Below are positions 18,163 to 26,930 of a DNA stretch of 56,650 nt, piece by piece. The first letter of the stretch is position 1; each line of letters starts with the position of its first letter. The position numbers and the translations under genes are program-made. Below the pieces are notes generated by a model. That model was not told where the DNA came from, searched no databases, and worked only from the letters and a program-made list of their open reading frames with translations. The stretch spans positions 1-56,650 of the forward strand of contig JAFXSQ010000052.1 in NCBI GenBank assembly GCA_017525525.1, in the 5' to 3' direction. The stretch is from Lachnospiraceae bacterium. GTDB taxonomy: Bacteria > Bacillota > Clostridia > Lachnospirales > Lachnospiraceae.

Positions 18163-19256
18163 CTATCCCTCCTTAGCATCTGCAAGTTCCGCCTCAATTT
18201 CCTCTATTGTCGGTAATGATGATCTGTAATCATCCGGAAGAAATCTACTGATGTCATATACTGCAATACCCATAGGCTGACTGCTTGCCTCTAAAGCATA
18301 TTGAGCTTTTATATTGTCTTTTGATTTGCAGATAATCAGCCCCATTGTAGGACCATCTTTCTCACTCTTCATCTGATGATTTACTGCAACCATAAAAGTT
18401 CCAAGCTGTCCCATATCCCCCGATTGAAACTCTCCTATTTTTACCTCAATCACAAAGAAGCAATGTAGCTTGTAATTATAAAAGAGAAGATCAACATAGT
18501 TTTCCGTGTTGCCAATGTTAAGTTCAACTTCCCGTCCGGCATGGGCAAATCCGTTTCCTAACTCCATAATGAGCTTCTCGACATTTGCCAAAAGCGCATC
18601 TTTAAGCTCCTTCTCATTATATTTTTCTCTTATAGAAATAAAGTCAAAATTATAAGGATCCTTCGTAATCGCCTGTGCAAGCTCGCTCTGATCCTCCGGA
18701 AGCGTCAGACTAAAATTTGTAATAGCCTTCCCTTGACGTTCATACAGATCCGTATCAAGAAAATTCATCAGCACCGATCTTGACCAGTTGTTTTCCAGCG
18801 TTTTTTTCACATAAAACAGCGCTTTTTCCGGATCACCCTTTGATTTTCCAAGAATCTGAATATGATGTCCCCACGGTATTTGAAATATCGCCTCTAAATC
18901 GTCAACAGGCTGTTGACGATTTTCATTGTCTTCTGAGCCGTCAACAAGTTGTTGACGATTCTCAGGCACTCCAGGGTACATCTCATAGAAATAACGCATA
19001 TATTTCAAATTTGTGGTCGAAAACGATTTAATATCCGGAAAATATCCTTCAAATCACTACTAATTGTTTTATAAAAACCGGAACCGTATCCCGCCTCTTC
19101 ACTCATAAGCGCAATGTCCCTGCCAAGCCCCCAATAAAATCGCAGCATTTCACTATTAACCTTAACCGCTGCCTTAAGCTGGCTCAGACGGAAACGCTTT
19201 GAAACATCTTTTATCCAGTTTCTATATTTGATGTCTGTTTTTATAAGGCCACTCAT
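18163..19256 (-). pseudogene. DUF1016 (YhcG-type) PD-(D/E)XK nuclease, frameshifted
   Basis: The N-terminal domain (19005-19256: YRNWIKDVSKRFRLSQLKAA, FYWGLGRDIA) and the C-terminal nuclease domain (18163-19008: IPWGHH, YVDLLFYNYKLHCFFVIEVK, GLIICKSKDN) belong to one DUF1016 protein of ~365 aa. They are in different frames. Inserting one C in the CC at ~19035-19036 would restore KDIFPDIKSFSTTNLKYMRY across the junction. The catalytic D...E-x-K is intact in the C-terminal half. The linker carries two ENRQQxVD repeats. DUF1016 genes often sit in type I restriction loci, which matches the HsdM-like tail just upstream. Confidence 0.75.
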
Positions 19257-19258
19257 AC

Positions 19259-19420
19259 TTACTGCTCTCCTTCAATCTCTGCAATGATCTTGTCAATATC
19301 ATCCCTCAAAACCTGCTCCCGGACAACAATATCTTTTATTTCAGCATTCAGTTTTACAATATCTATCTTCTCCCGTGTATCTTCCGCTTCCACATATGAG
19401 CTTACACAAAGAACCATCAT
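19259..19420 (-). pseudogene. Possible C-terminal remnant of a type I methyltransferase subunit (HsdM-like)
   Basis: A 53-codon frame (ATG at 19420, TAA at 19259-19261) encodes [21 protein letters not shown] followed by an [17 protein letters not shown] tail. This is a coiled-coil like the C-terminus of HsdM proteins in my recollection. There is no ribosome binding site, and the 5' end overlaps the stop of the GNAT gene. It stops 2 nt before the DUF1016 start. The identification is tentative. Confidence 0.4.
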
Positions 19421-19875
19421 TTCAAAGACATCACATAAATCTGGCAGGGATTAGCTTCATCCCAAAGGAGCGGGAATACTTCCAACTCCTTGAAACCACA
19501 GCTTATGTAAAAAAGATTTGTCCTATCATAATCCTCATACATTCCCATCTTTACAGTCTTAACCTGCATAAATTCGTATCCATCAGCCCTTGCCACTTCT
19601 ATAGCCTTTTCAACAAGTTCCCGACCCACCCCGTTTCTGTGGTATTTCTTCATTACACCCATAACGGCAAGTTCAACAGTGGCACGCCCGGTCTCCTTCA
19701 GACATAAGAATCCCATGATTCTATCATCATCCTTAGCCTCAAGAAAGGTCCAGTCTGTACAGTCATGGATATAGCCTTCCCGGCTCTCTTCAAGCTCAAA
19801 CCATTCCGTCAAATCTTCAAGCACCGCTCTTGCGATTGCTCTTTTTTCATCCGAATCCTTTATCGTTAAAACCAC
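19417..19875 (-). CDS. GNAT-family N-acetyltransferase
   Basis: This 152-aa protein fits a single GNAT fold: an acidic first helix ([10 protein letters not shown]), a beta core ([21 protein letters not shown]) and the acetyl-CoA loop [16 protein letters not shown] (residues ~75-90). The end, [18 protein letters not shown], is typical. The start is a GTG at 19875, with GAGGAA upstream lying within the end of the TIGR04076 gene (stop at 19881), so the two are coupled. The acceptor substrate is unknown. Confidence 0.85.
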   Translation of the reverse strand: MVLTIKDSDEKRAIARAVLEDLTEWFELEESREGYIHDCTDWTFLEAKDDDRIMGFLCLKETGRATVELAVMGVMKKYHRNGVGRELVEKAIEVARADGYEFMQVKTVKMGMYEDYDRTNLFYISCGFKELEVFPLLWDEANPCQIYVMSLK

Positions 19876-19880
19876 TCTTT

Positions 19881-20261
19881 TTATTCCTCTTCATTTTTTT
19901 GTGTTTCATCAGGATAATCCCAGAAGCCACCGGTATGGAAGTTTTCATTTCCCAGCGGCTTTGCCGTCAGTTTGAAAATGACGCAGCCATCCGGGCATAC
20001 AACAGTTTTTGTGTATTTCCCATCTCCACCGACCTTGGTAAGATCGCCACCGCTTCTGACAGCTTCCATTATAGGATACAGCATCATCATTGTCTTTGAA
20101 CAGATTCCGTAACCGTCCCTATTAACCGGGCATCCATAGGTACATTTATAAACATCTCCGATTTCCTCGCCGTTACGACAATACCTTTCTGTATGATCCC
20201 CATGTAAAAATCCTGATACTTCTACTGTAAATTCATATTCTTCGTCATACCACTTTTTCAT
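19881..20261 (-). CDS. TIGR04076 family protein
   Basis: The ATG at 20261 follows GAGGGA by 6 nt, giving 126 aa. The pattern of Cys residues (YKCTYGCPVNRDGYGICSK and a later VVCPDGCVIFKL), with the final GFWDYP, matches the small TIGR04076 family of anaerobes. Its biochemical function is unknown; metal binding by the cysteines is possible. Repeat copy A begins 19 nt upstream of the start codon. Confidence 0.75.
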   Translation of the reverse strand: MKKWYDEEYEFTVEVSGFLHGDHTERYCRNGEEIGDVYKCTYGCPVNRDGYGICSKTMMMLYPIMEAVRSGGDLTKVGGDGKYTKTVVCPDGCVIFKLTAKPLGNENFHTGGFWDYPDETQKNEEE

Positions 20262-20279
20262 TTTTTCCCTCGTCAATTT

Positions 20280-20454
20280 AAGACTCTTCCTGTTGCTTCG
20301 CAAGCCCTCGCATTTCGTCATAAGGGGTACCGCTTGCGGTGGATTCCTTATGACATCGAAGGCCGGCACCTCAACGCTTCGCATTGAGGTCTGCGTCGCT
20401 CCGCTCAGAGTGACACCGTCGTGTCAATACCACCGCTTCAGCCCGAAGAATCTT
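20280..20454. repeat. Intergenic hairpin repeat, family 1 copy A
   Basis: This ~175-bp element has ends AAGACTCTTC and GAAGAATCTT. Inside are the stem GTCATAAGG/CCTTATGAC and the hairpin ACCTCAACGC-TTC-GCATTGAGGT. Copies B (29207-29385) and C (34934-35107) are nearly identical over the first ~100 bp. Its edge is 19 nt from the TIGR04076 start codon. Confidence 0.85.
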
Positions 20455-20491
20455 TTTTCATAACTCACTTTACACTATCATTATTCCGCAT

Positions 20492-21655
20492 TTATCCCAT
20501 ATTAAGAGCGGTTTTAAGCCTGTTCAATCCATCGATGACGAGCGAGCGCGGACAGGCAACATTCATCCTCAAAAAGCGCTCCCCTCCCTTTCCGAATATA
20601 CTTCCCGGAGAGAGATAAAGCCCCGTCTTGCTTCGTATGGCAGCCTGCAGCTTCTTTGAATCTTCCGTATAACTGCTCATATCAAGCCACATAAGATATG
20701 TTGCGTCCTGCCTGACCGCTTTTACCTTCTGCAGTTCATTTTCAATAAACTCATAAACCGTTTTTTTGTTCTCTTCGATGTAAGCATTCAGCGCTTCGAG
20801 CCATTCATGCCCCTCATCCGAAAAAGCCGCCAGCGTCGCATCCATTGCAAATGCATTCGGCTCAGCCACCTCATCGGTATTCAGCGCGCGATTCATCCTG
20901 TTGTAAAGCCCTTCTTCCGGAACATATACGGCCGCCGTATTCAATCCCGCTATATTAAAGCATTTTGTCGGAGCAACTGCGGTTATGCTGTTCATGCGGC
21001 ACTCCTCGGAAACAGAAGCAAAAGGAATATATTCCCTGCCCGGCTCAACTATGTCGCAATGTATCTCGTCAGAGAATACAAGCACATGATGCTTTGCACA
21101 CAGCTCTCCCACTCTTTTCAGTGTCGACTCATCCCATATCTTTCCTATGGGATTGTGCGGATTACAGAGAATGAGCATGGTTGTAAGTGGATCGGACAGT
21201 TTCTTCTCGAGATCCTCGAAATCCATGCTGTACGCACCGTCTTCAAACTTTAGCCGGTTTTCAAGCACTCTGCGGCCGTTGTTGATAATCGAATTAAAGA
21301 AGATGTTATACACCGGTGTCTGGATAACTATTTTTTCCGCAGGCGTCGTGAACTTCCTCACAGCAGTCGAAAGAGCAGGGATTACACCGGTAGTAAAGAT
21401 CAGCCTGTTCTTTTCCATCTTAAGGTTATGGTACTTAAGCCACCACTTAAAATAAGCGTCGTACCACTCGTCCGGAACATCGCTGTAACCGAACACACCG
21501 TGAGCAGCTCGCTTCTCTATGGCCTCCCGGATGCACGGTGCTGTCGGAAAATCCATGTCGGCCACCCACATCGGAAGCTCACCGTCCCTTACATCCCACT
21601 TTAAGGAATTGGTGCCGGTTCTGTTTATTATTTCATCAAAGTTATATTCTGACAT
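20492..21655 (-). CDS. MalY/PatB-family PLP-dependent aminotransferase / cystathionine beta-lyase
   Basis: The 387-aa protein starts at the ATG at 21655 (MSEYNFDEIINRTGTNS), 8 nt after GAGAGG. It has the family signatures: KWD near the N-terminus, LPMWVADMDFP, LILCNPHNPIGK, VFSDEIHCDIV, and the PLP lysine Lys231 in APTKCFNIAGL. Members cleave C-S bonds (cystathionine or cysteine to ammonia, pyruvate and thiol) or transaminate. A longer in-frame N-terminus would be encoded by the upstream repeat and is unlikely. It is cytoplasmic. Sulfur metabolism would fit with CysK at 26931, though the two are not in one operon. Confidence 0.9.
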   Translation of the reverse strand: MSEYNFDEIINRTGTNSLKWDVRDGELPMWVADMDFPTAPCIREAIEKRAAHGVFGYSDVPDEWYDAYFKWWLKYHNLKMEKNRLIFTTGVIPALSTAVRKFTTPAEKIVIQTPVYNIFFNSIINNGRRVLENRLKFEDGAYSMDFEDLEKKLSDPLTTMLILCNPHNPIGKIWDESTLKRVGELCAKHHVLVFSDEIHCDIVEPGREYIPFASVSEECRMNSITAVAPTKCFNIAGLNTAAVYVPEEGLYNRMNRALNTDEVAEPNAFAMDATLAAFSDEGHEWLEALNAYIEENKKTVYEFIENELQKVKAVRQDATYLMWLDMSSYTEDSKKLQAAIRSKTGLYLSPGSIFGKGGERFLRMNVACPRSLVIDGLNRLKTALNMG

Positions 21656-21676
21656 GCTTTTTACCTCTCGTATAAT

Positions 21677-21760
21677 ATGTAATGGCACGATTGCTAAAGC
21701 AATCCTGCCCAGTCGGTCGGTGCGATGCAAAATTATGACTTCGTCATAATCGCACCTCCC
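21677..21760. repeat. Intergenic hairpin repeat, family 2 copy E
   Basis: This 84-bp element has the helices GGCA/TGCC with GATTGC-taaa-GCAATC, then GGTGCG/CGCACC enclosing ATTATGAC-ttc-GTCATAAT. It is related to copy D at 33334-33463. It ends 22 nt from the aminotransferase start codon. Confidence 0.8.
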
Positions 21761-21763
21761 TTT

Positions 21764-21830
21764 AAGATTCTTCGCTTCGCGTAAGACATGACACGTGTCA
21801 TGACTTAAGGCCTTTAGCCCGAAGAATCTT
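21764..21830. repeat. Intergenic hairpin repeat, family 3 copy 1
   Basis: This 67-bp element has ends AAGATTCTTC and GAAGAATCTT and an ATGACACGTGTCAT palindrome in the middle. It is joined head to tail to copy E and reaches to 4 nt from the DUF3737 stop codon. A related copy is at 22725-22790. Confidence 0.8.
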
Positions 21831-21833
21831 TTC

Positions 21834-22706
21834 TTACCACAACCCTTCCGGGGTGTCGGTCATCTCCGCTATATCATCACAGATTATCTTGGTTTTTGAA
21901 GTATCAATCTTATCTTTTTGAATGACCAGATGATTTATCCTGTCCGCCTTTATGGTTCCGCTCCTCGGGTTGAACACGCTGTCAACCGTGCCTCGAATAT
22001 CAGCCTCCACATCCGCATACTCGAACACAAGCGTAGTGTTGATAAGCCTGCAGTTTATCATCTCGAGGTTCTCGATGTAGCACATGCCCTGCAAACTCTC
22101 TATGGTGCAGTCGATGAATCTCAGGTTCTTCGAATTCCACCCTAAGTACTCACCTGTGATAAATGTATTCTTCACCGTTACATTCTCACAATTCCAAAAA
22201 GCATCCTTGCTCGCTAAGTTAGAATCCTCGACCTCTATGTTCACTCCGCCGTCAAAGCTGTAGTCACCTATCAGATTAAGCGACTTCACCCTGACATCCC
22301 TGCAGTTCATACCAAAGTACGGACCGTTGGCATTCACACGGTCAAGCGTTACACCGGTACAATTCCATAGTGTCTCCTGAGCATTCGGTATCATGACATT
22401 CGACAGAGTGATATTCTCGCAACGTCTGAAGTTCTTCGGTGCCTCAACGATTGAGTCGCTCATAGAATAATTCTTCGTGTACCAAACTCCCGCGCGAGCC
22501 ATGTCAAAGAAGGTCACAAGCCTTAAATCCACCCCATCGCAGTACCAGAAGGGATACTTGTACCGAAACAGGCACTCACAAGCCTTTACATTCCTGCACT
22601 CCTTAAGAGGCGACTCCCCCTTCTCGAACACACAGCCGTTAAGCTTAATATCCTCCATACCGTAAAGAGCTCTCTCTTCTATAAATTTTGTATCCTTGTA
22701 TTCCAT
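21834..22706 (-). CDS. DUF3737 family protein (right-handed beta-helix-like)
   Basis: The ATG at 22706 (MEYKDTKFIEERALYGMEDI) follows AGGAGTG by 7 nt, giving 290 aa. The sequence is a run of short repeats with C or N at turns (NVKACECLF, NVTVKNTFITGEYLGWNS, NLEMINCRLINTTL), as in pentapeptide- or pectate-lyase-like beta-helices. This is the DUF3737 family, whose function is unknown. There is no signal peptide, so it is cytoplasmic. It is divergent from the PHP gene at 22944. Confidence 0.8.
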   Translation of the reverse strand: MEYKDTKFIEERALYGMEDIKLNGCVFEKGESPLKECRNVKACECLFRYKYPFWYCDGVDLRLVTFFDMARAGVWYTKNYSMSDSIVEAPKNFRRCENITLSNVMIPNAQETLWNCTGVTLDRVNANGPYFGMNCRDVRVKSLNLIGDYSFDGGVNIEVEDSNLASKDAFWNCENVTVKNTFITGEYLGWNSKNLRFIDCTIESLQGMCYIENLEMINCRLINTTLVFEYADVEADIRGTVDSVFNPRSGTIKADRINHLVIQKDKIDTSKTKIICDDIAEMTDTPEGLW

Positions 22707-22724
22707 TTTTTTACACTCCTTTTT

Positions 22725-22790
22725 AAGACGCTTCACGTAAGACATGACACCTTTGTGCACTAACTTAAGGCCTTTATCCCGAAGAATCTT
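22725..22790. repeat. Intergenic hairpin repeat, family 3 copy 2
   Basis: This 66-bp relative of 21764-21830 shares CGTAAGACATGACAC, ACTTAAGGCCTTTA and the GAAGAATCTT end. It lies 19 nt upstream of the DUF3737 start codon. The central palindrome is degraded here. Confidence 0.7.
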
Positions 22791-22884
22791 TTTCATAATC
22801 AACTGTATGCTACTCTCTATACAGTTTTTATATTTTACCACACTCCTCCTGCAAATGAAACAAAAACACAGCTCGTATTGTCAC

Positions 22885-22913
22885 TTGTTGGCGGCTAAAA
22901 TGTATGGTATATT
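22885..22913 (+). promoter_or_regulatory. Promoter for the PHP gene
   Basis: TTGTTG (22885-22890), a 17-nt spacer and TATATT (22908-22913) lie about 30 nt before the start codon at 22944. Confidence 0.5.
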
Positions 22914-22943
22914 TAAGCCAGATTATACACGGAGGTTTGGTCA

Positions 22944-23699
22944 ATGGGCGAAACAAAAGAAACAGCTTATCCGTATCTTTATGAGACACATCTTCATACA
23001 AGTCAGGCAAGCGCATGTGCGCATAACACCGGCCGAGAAATGGCTGAGGCCGCGCAGGCATACGGCTATTCCGGCATCGTCGTCACCGACCACAACTGGG
23101 GCGGAAATACCTGCATCCCGAAAAGCTTGAGCTGGTCCGACTGGGTTGATGAGTTTGCAAAAGGATATTACGATGCGCTTGAATACGGCGAAAAAAACGA
23201 CTTTGACGTATTCTTCGGATATGAAGCCGGGTACGATGCCACGGAATTCCTTATCCACGGTATCACTCCGGAATGGTTAATGAAGCACCCTGAGATAAAG
23301 GACGCAACGATAGCTGAGCAGCTTGAGATAGTTCATGCCGGAGGCGGTATAGTGGTTCACGCCCATCCCTACCGCGAGGATTACTACATTCCCGAAATCA
23401 GGCTCTTTCCCGAGCATGTCGACGCCGTTGAAGCCGTAAATGCGATGCATTCCTGCAGTCGAAGCGAGTACCACAACAATCCGAAGTTTGACGAGCTGGC
23501 TTTAGCATACGCCCGTAAGCACAACTTCCCGCTCACCGCAGGCTCCGATATCCACAACACATCCTTACTCGGCGGAGGGATGGCCTTCAGGCATAGGCTT
23601 AAGTCCTCCAAAGACCTCTGCGATGCCATTATAAATAACGGCGATTATATCCTCACCAACGGGGATACATGGTTCGACAGGAACGGAAACAGGCTTTGA
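22944..23699 (+). CDS. PHP-domain metal-dependent phosphoesterase
   Basis: The ATG at 22944 follows GGAGG by 7 nt, giving 251 aa. The PHP metal-binding motifs are present in order: YETHLHT (~14-20), VVTDHNW (~46-52), GYEAGYD, VVHAHPYRED (~136-145) and TAGSDIHN (~198-205). PHP proteins hydrolyse phosphoesters such as histidinol phosphate or nucleotides; the substrate cannot be told from the sequence. It is the only plus-strand gene in the left 48 kb with full support, has its own promoter, and converges with the alcohol dehydrogenase gene (13-nt gap). Confidence 0.88.
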   Translation: MGETKETAYPYLYETHLHTSQASACAHNTGREMAEAAQAYGYSGIVVTDHNWGGNTCIPKSLSWSDWVDEFAKGYYDALEYGEKNDFDVFFGYEAGYDATEFLIHGITPEWLMKHPEIKDATIAEQLEIVHAGGGIVVHAHPYREDYYIPEIRLFPEHVDAVEAVNAMHSCSRSEYHNNPKFDELALAYARKHNFPLTAGSDIHNTSLLGGGMAFRHRLKSSKDLCDAIINNGDYILTNGDTWFDRNGNRL

Positions 23700-23712
23700 A
23701 ATATATGACCGC

Positions 23713-24822
23713 CTATTTCTTCCTGATCTCATCAAGCACACTACGGTCAAACGGATAGGGAACTCTCGCTATCCGGTCCGGAGCTTTGAGGATTTCCTCT
23801 GCGGAAAGCTCCGTCAGCCGGTTCCAATCGTCGGCCGGTACATTTTCCGGCACTGTCGTCTTCCTGATAAATCTATCGAATTCATCGAAGTTCCCAAATC
23901 CCGCCCACGAAAGCACATTATTCTTCATTTCATCATCCGCAAAGCGCACATAGCCAGGCAGGAAGAAGCCTATAGCCCTTCCGTGGGGAATACCCAAAGT
24001 AAATGTAAGCCTATAGCTTAAGGCATGCGGCAGTGAAGTTCCCGTCTGCGCTATGGCCTGACCCGCAAGGTTAGATGAATACAGCAAGCTCTTATAATCT
24101 TCATCTGAAGGTTCGCGTAACCCCGTCAGGACATCCTTGGTCTTACTCCATTCAACCAGCCCTTCCCTCACCGTCTCTGCTGAAACTGGATTGGTTGCGG
24201 TATGAATATAGCTTTCAATAAGATGTCCCAAAGCATCCACGGAGGTGTTAATTATCAGCTCCTTCGGTGCAGCCTTTAGGTACCTGTAGTCAAGCAGCGC
24301 CATGGCAGGAAAGAGCTTCAGGCTTGAGCTCACCTTTGTGGAAAGATCGTTCCTTGTCAATACGGAAACCGCCGTAACCTCAGAACCCGTACCGCACGTA
24401 GTCGGTATCGCAATCACCGGCAGGCTTTCCGCTCTCATATCCGAGGCACCTTCGTAACCCTTCACATGCAGAAAATCTCCCTGCTTATCCTTATGAAACA
24501 TCATAATCGCAATCGACTTTGCCGCATCAAGCGGAGAACCTCCGCCTATTCCTATCACAAAGTCGCACGCATTAGACAATCCGAAATCTCTTGCCTTCAT
24601 TACCGTCTCAACCGAAGGGTTCTCCTCGATCTCGTTATAGACAGCGTATCCAAGTCCACACTTGTCTAACGCTATAGTCACATCTTCCTGTGCCCCGCAC
24701 CTTACAGCCGAGCTTCTCCCCGTAACTAAAAGAGCCTTGCTTCCGTAGGAACAAAGCTCATCCGCATGATTGATCACCGCATTCTCTTCACTGTAAACCT
24801 TTACCGGAGTAATATAACTCAT
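23713..24822 (-). CDS. Iron-containing alcohol dehydrogenase family protein
   Basis: The 369-aa protein has the NAD-binding GIGGGSPLDAAKS (~92-104), the family signature region IPTTCGTGSEVT (~137-148) and the metal ligands Asp and His in VDALGHLIES (~195-204), with further His residues in SLPHALSYRL and GIPHGRAIGFF. It is most like butanol/1,3-propanediol-type dehydrogenases, reducing aldehydes with NAD(P)H; the actual substrate is unknown. GGAGG lies 8 nt before the ATG. A YitT remnant sits directly upstream. Confidence 0.9.
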   Translation of the reverse strand: MSYITPVKVYSEENAVINHADELCSYGSKALLVTGRSSAVRCGAQEDVTIALDKCGLGYAVYNEIEENPSVETVMKARDFGLSNACDFVIGIGGGSPLDAAKSIAIMMFHKDKQGDFLHVKGYEGASDMRAESLPVIAIPTTCGTGSEVTAVSVLTRNDLSTKVSSSLKLFPAMALLDYRYLKAAPKELIINTSVDALGHLIESYIHTATNPVSAETVREGLVEWSKTKDVLTGLREPSDEDYKSLLYSSNLAGQAIAQTGTSLPHALSYRLTFTLGIPHGRAIGFFLPGYVRFADDEMKNNVLSWAGFGNFDEFDRFIRKTTVPENVPADDWNRLTELSAEEILKAPDRIARVPYPFDRSVLDEIRKK

Positions 24823-24841
24823 TTTAAAACCTCCGTAAAAC

Positions 24842-25080
24842 CTAATCCGCCGGTTTCCTGTAGAACCTTCCCATCAGCCGTTCGGTCTTCAATACATTTA
24901 CAAATGCATTCTCGTCTACCTTTTTTATCTCCGCTATAACATGATTACGCACCGCGCTTCTCCGAAAGATAGATACTTATAAAATCCGTACCGCCGCTTG
25001 TCGCATCCATAAGCAGACACATGCTTATGGCAAGTCCGTTGATCAGTGTCATACCGCCCATGGTATCATCTGAAATCTCC
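24842..25080 (-). pseudogene. YitT/DUF2179 membrane protein remnant
   Basis: The reverse strand encodes MTLINGLAISMCLLMDATSGG followed by TDFISIYLSEKRG, typical of a YitT family membrane segment, and then a stop. A shift in frame gives RNHVIAEIKKVDENAFVNV and on to a TAG at 24842, like the DUF2179 C-terminal domain. The central portion is missing, so this is an internally deleted, frameshifted relic. Confidence 0.6.
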
Positions 25081-25083
25081 TTT

Positions 25084-25113
25084 ATCCTAAGCTTTCTTAT
25101 CCTAAGCTTTCTT
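25084..25113. repeat. 15-bp tandem duplication
   Basis: ATCCTAAGCTTTCTT occurs twice in a row (25084-25098 and 25099-25113). It duplicates the last codons and stop of the EAL gene, possibly as a scar of the deletion that made the YitT relic. Confidence 0.8.
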
Positions 25114-26904
25114 CAGGTATTTCTCCTCATACTCCTCTATCGGGATTGGCTTGCTGAAGTAGTATCCCTGAATAAAGTTGCAGCCGAACTCCTTGAGCTT
25201 CTCAACCTGCTTTTTCTCCTCGGCGCCCTCGGCGAGGCAGACAAGATTGAGTTCATTTGCAAGGGAAATTATGTACTTCACAACGGTTATGTCCTTCTCG
25301 TTGTCACTATCGGTTCCCACCTTGTCTACAAAGCTCTTGTCTATCTTCAGTGTATCGATTGGAAGCTCCGTTAACAGCGACAGGGATGAGTACCCCGTCC
25401 CGAAGTCGTCCATGGATATCTTGAAGCCCTTCTCCCTGAGCCTGTTTAAAACCACGAACATTCGCTCCCTGTTATCATACGACGCACTCTCGGTAAGCTC
25501 AAAATCAATCAGGGAATGGTCCACATTATGTGAATCAACTATCTCTGCAAGGCTGTCCGTAAGCCCCTTGACATAGAGTCTGCTTCTTGAAAGGTTTACG
25601 GATATTGGATACAGAGGCAGTCCCTTCTCCTTCCACTCGGCAAGCTTTGCACATACCTTGTCGAGCACTATGTCATCTATCTTCCCTATGGAGCCGTCAG
25701 CCTCAAAGAAGGGAACAAACCTGTTTGGAGCCAAGAGCTCCTTGCCTTTGTATCTCCACCTTATCAGCGCCTCCGCGCCCTTTACGCTTCCGCTGGTTAT
25801 ATCAAACTTAGGCTGCAGATAAACCTCGAACTCATCGTTAAGGATTGCCTTTTCGAGGTAAGCCTTGATGTAATTACTCCAGACTATGTCGTCATGCATC
25901 TTGTCGGTATACATGATTATCTCGGTCACATTGTGATTGGTTCCGAGCCTCTGCGCAAGCTTGCCCGCATCGGCAACACGGTTTCCCGAAAGCAGTGACC
26001 TCTGCATGGGCACCACACCACACCTGAAGTAAATCCTGTAATTCGGATCCTCGGGGAAATAAGACAGTTCTTTGAAAAACGCCTTAAGACGGCTTATCGT
26101 CTCCTCCTCGGGCATATCCTTGATCATCATGCAGAAGTTATCGTTGTGACACCTTGCGCTTGTGTACACGAAATCCGCTTCATTCATGGCCCGGACAACA
26201 TTCTCAAGAACCCTGTTGGCCACATTGTGCCCGTAAACCTCGTTGAGTATCCTGAATTCCTTTATATCGAAATGTGCAAATGCAAAGTCTTTTATCCCCG
26301 CTTCTATCGGCATCTCGAGGAAGGGCATGATATGATTCCAGTTGTAATGCCCGGTGATAGGGTCAAAGAATGCCGTCTTGTAAAGCAGCTCCTTATCAAG
26401 CTGGTCATAATCATCCTTCATAACGGCCAGCGCTCTTTCCTCCGTGACCTTCCACTCATAAAGAATACGATACTTCTCGCCCTGCCAGAACACGCTTATG
26501 ATCTGCGGATCATCACTTATCTTTAATTTGGTATACTGGCGGAATGCATCGTCATCCTCCGCCATCTTTTTAAACAGTTTCTGAAGAGCCTCAAATCCTA
26601 TATCAATGTCTGAATCAATCTCGACAGAATAGTAATAGGCGCCTCTTAACTCAACCGACTTCAATCCCGAAGGATACTCGACCTTGTCGTCGCCGGGCCT
26701 GTACTCAATACCGATAACTTCTTTTTCCAAGCCGTCAACGAAAAACACCCCCGGATAATCATAAGTTCCGAAGGCGTTCGCATACTTGCCGATTGCATCA
26801 CAAATCTCTCCCTTCTTAAAGGAAGCTATCATGTCCGCATCGGCATCAATATAGTAAAGGACTCTGTCAGGTTTATAAAGCTGGTTCAGTTTATTAATAT
26901 ACAT
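25102..26904 (-). CDS. Cyclic-di-GMP phosphodiesterase with degenerate GGDEF and intact EAL domain
   Basis: This 600-aa cytoplasmic protein has an N-terminal region (~1-170) I do not recognise. A GGDEF-like domain follows (~175-330), in which the signature is replaced by CHNDNF, so it should not make cyclic-di-GMP. The EAL domain (~345-595) keeps its metal and catalytic residues: GAEALIRW, SVNLSRSR, FELTES, DDFGTGYSSL, LKIDKSFV, AEGAEEKKQ and IQGYYFSKP. It should hydrolyse cyclic-di-GMP to pGpG. The start lies 26 nt after the cysK stop, so the two genes are probably co-transcribed. Confidence 0.9.
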   Translation of the reverse strand: MYINKLNQLYKPDRVLYYIDADADMIASFKKGEICDAIGKYANAFGTYDYPGVFFVDGLEKEVIGIEYRPGDDKVEYPSGLKSVELRGAYYYSVEIDSDIDIGFEALQKLFKKMAEDDDAFRQYTKLKISDDPQIISVFWQGEKYRILYEWKVTEERALAVMKDDYDQLDKELLYKTAFFDPITGHYNWNHIMPFLEMPIEAGIKDFAFAHFDIKEFRILNEVYGHNVANRVLENVVRAMNEADFVYTSARCHNDNFCMMIKDMPEEETISRLKAFFKELSYFPEDPNYRIYFRCGVVPMQRSLLSGNRVADAGKLAQRLGTNHNVTEIIMYTDKMHDDIVWSNYIKAYLEKAILNDEFEVYLQPKFDITSGSVKGAEALIRWRYKGKELLAPNRFVPFFEADGSIGKIDDIVLDKVCAKLAEWKEKGLPLYPISVNLSRSRLYVKGLTDSLAEIVDSHNVDHSLIDFELTESASYDNRERMFVVLNRLREKGFKISMDDFGTGYSSLSLLTELPIDTLKIDKSFVDKVGTDSDNEKDITVVKYIISLANELNLVCLAEGAEEKKQVEKLKEFGCNFIQGYYFSKPIPIEEYEEKYLKKA

Positions 26905-26930
26905 GTAAGTCCCCCCATCTGTATAATAAT

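Noticed and set aside
20280-20454. Family-1 repeat as an insertion sequence
   Set aside because: It is ~175 bp, carries no transposase frame and has only short imperfect terminal repeats. It is closer to a MITE or REP-like element, and no target duplication could be identified with confidence.
20492-21730. 25-residue N-terminal extension of the MalY/PatB aminotransferase
   Set aside because: It would be encoded by repeat element E. The ATG at 21655 has a ribosome binding site and matches the family start.
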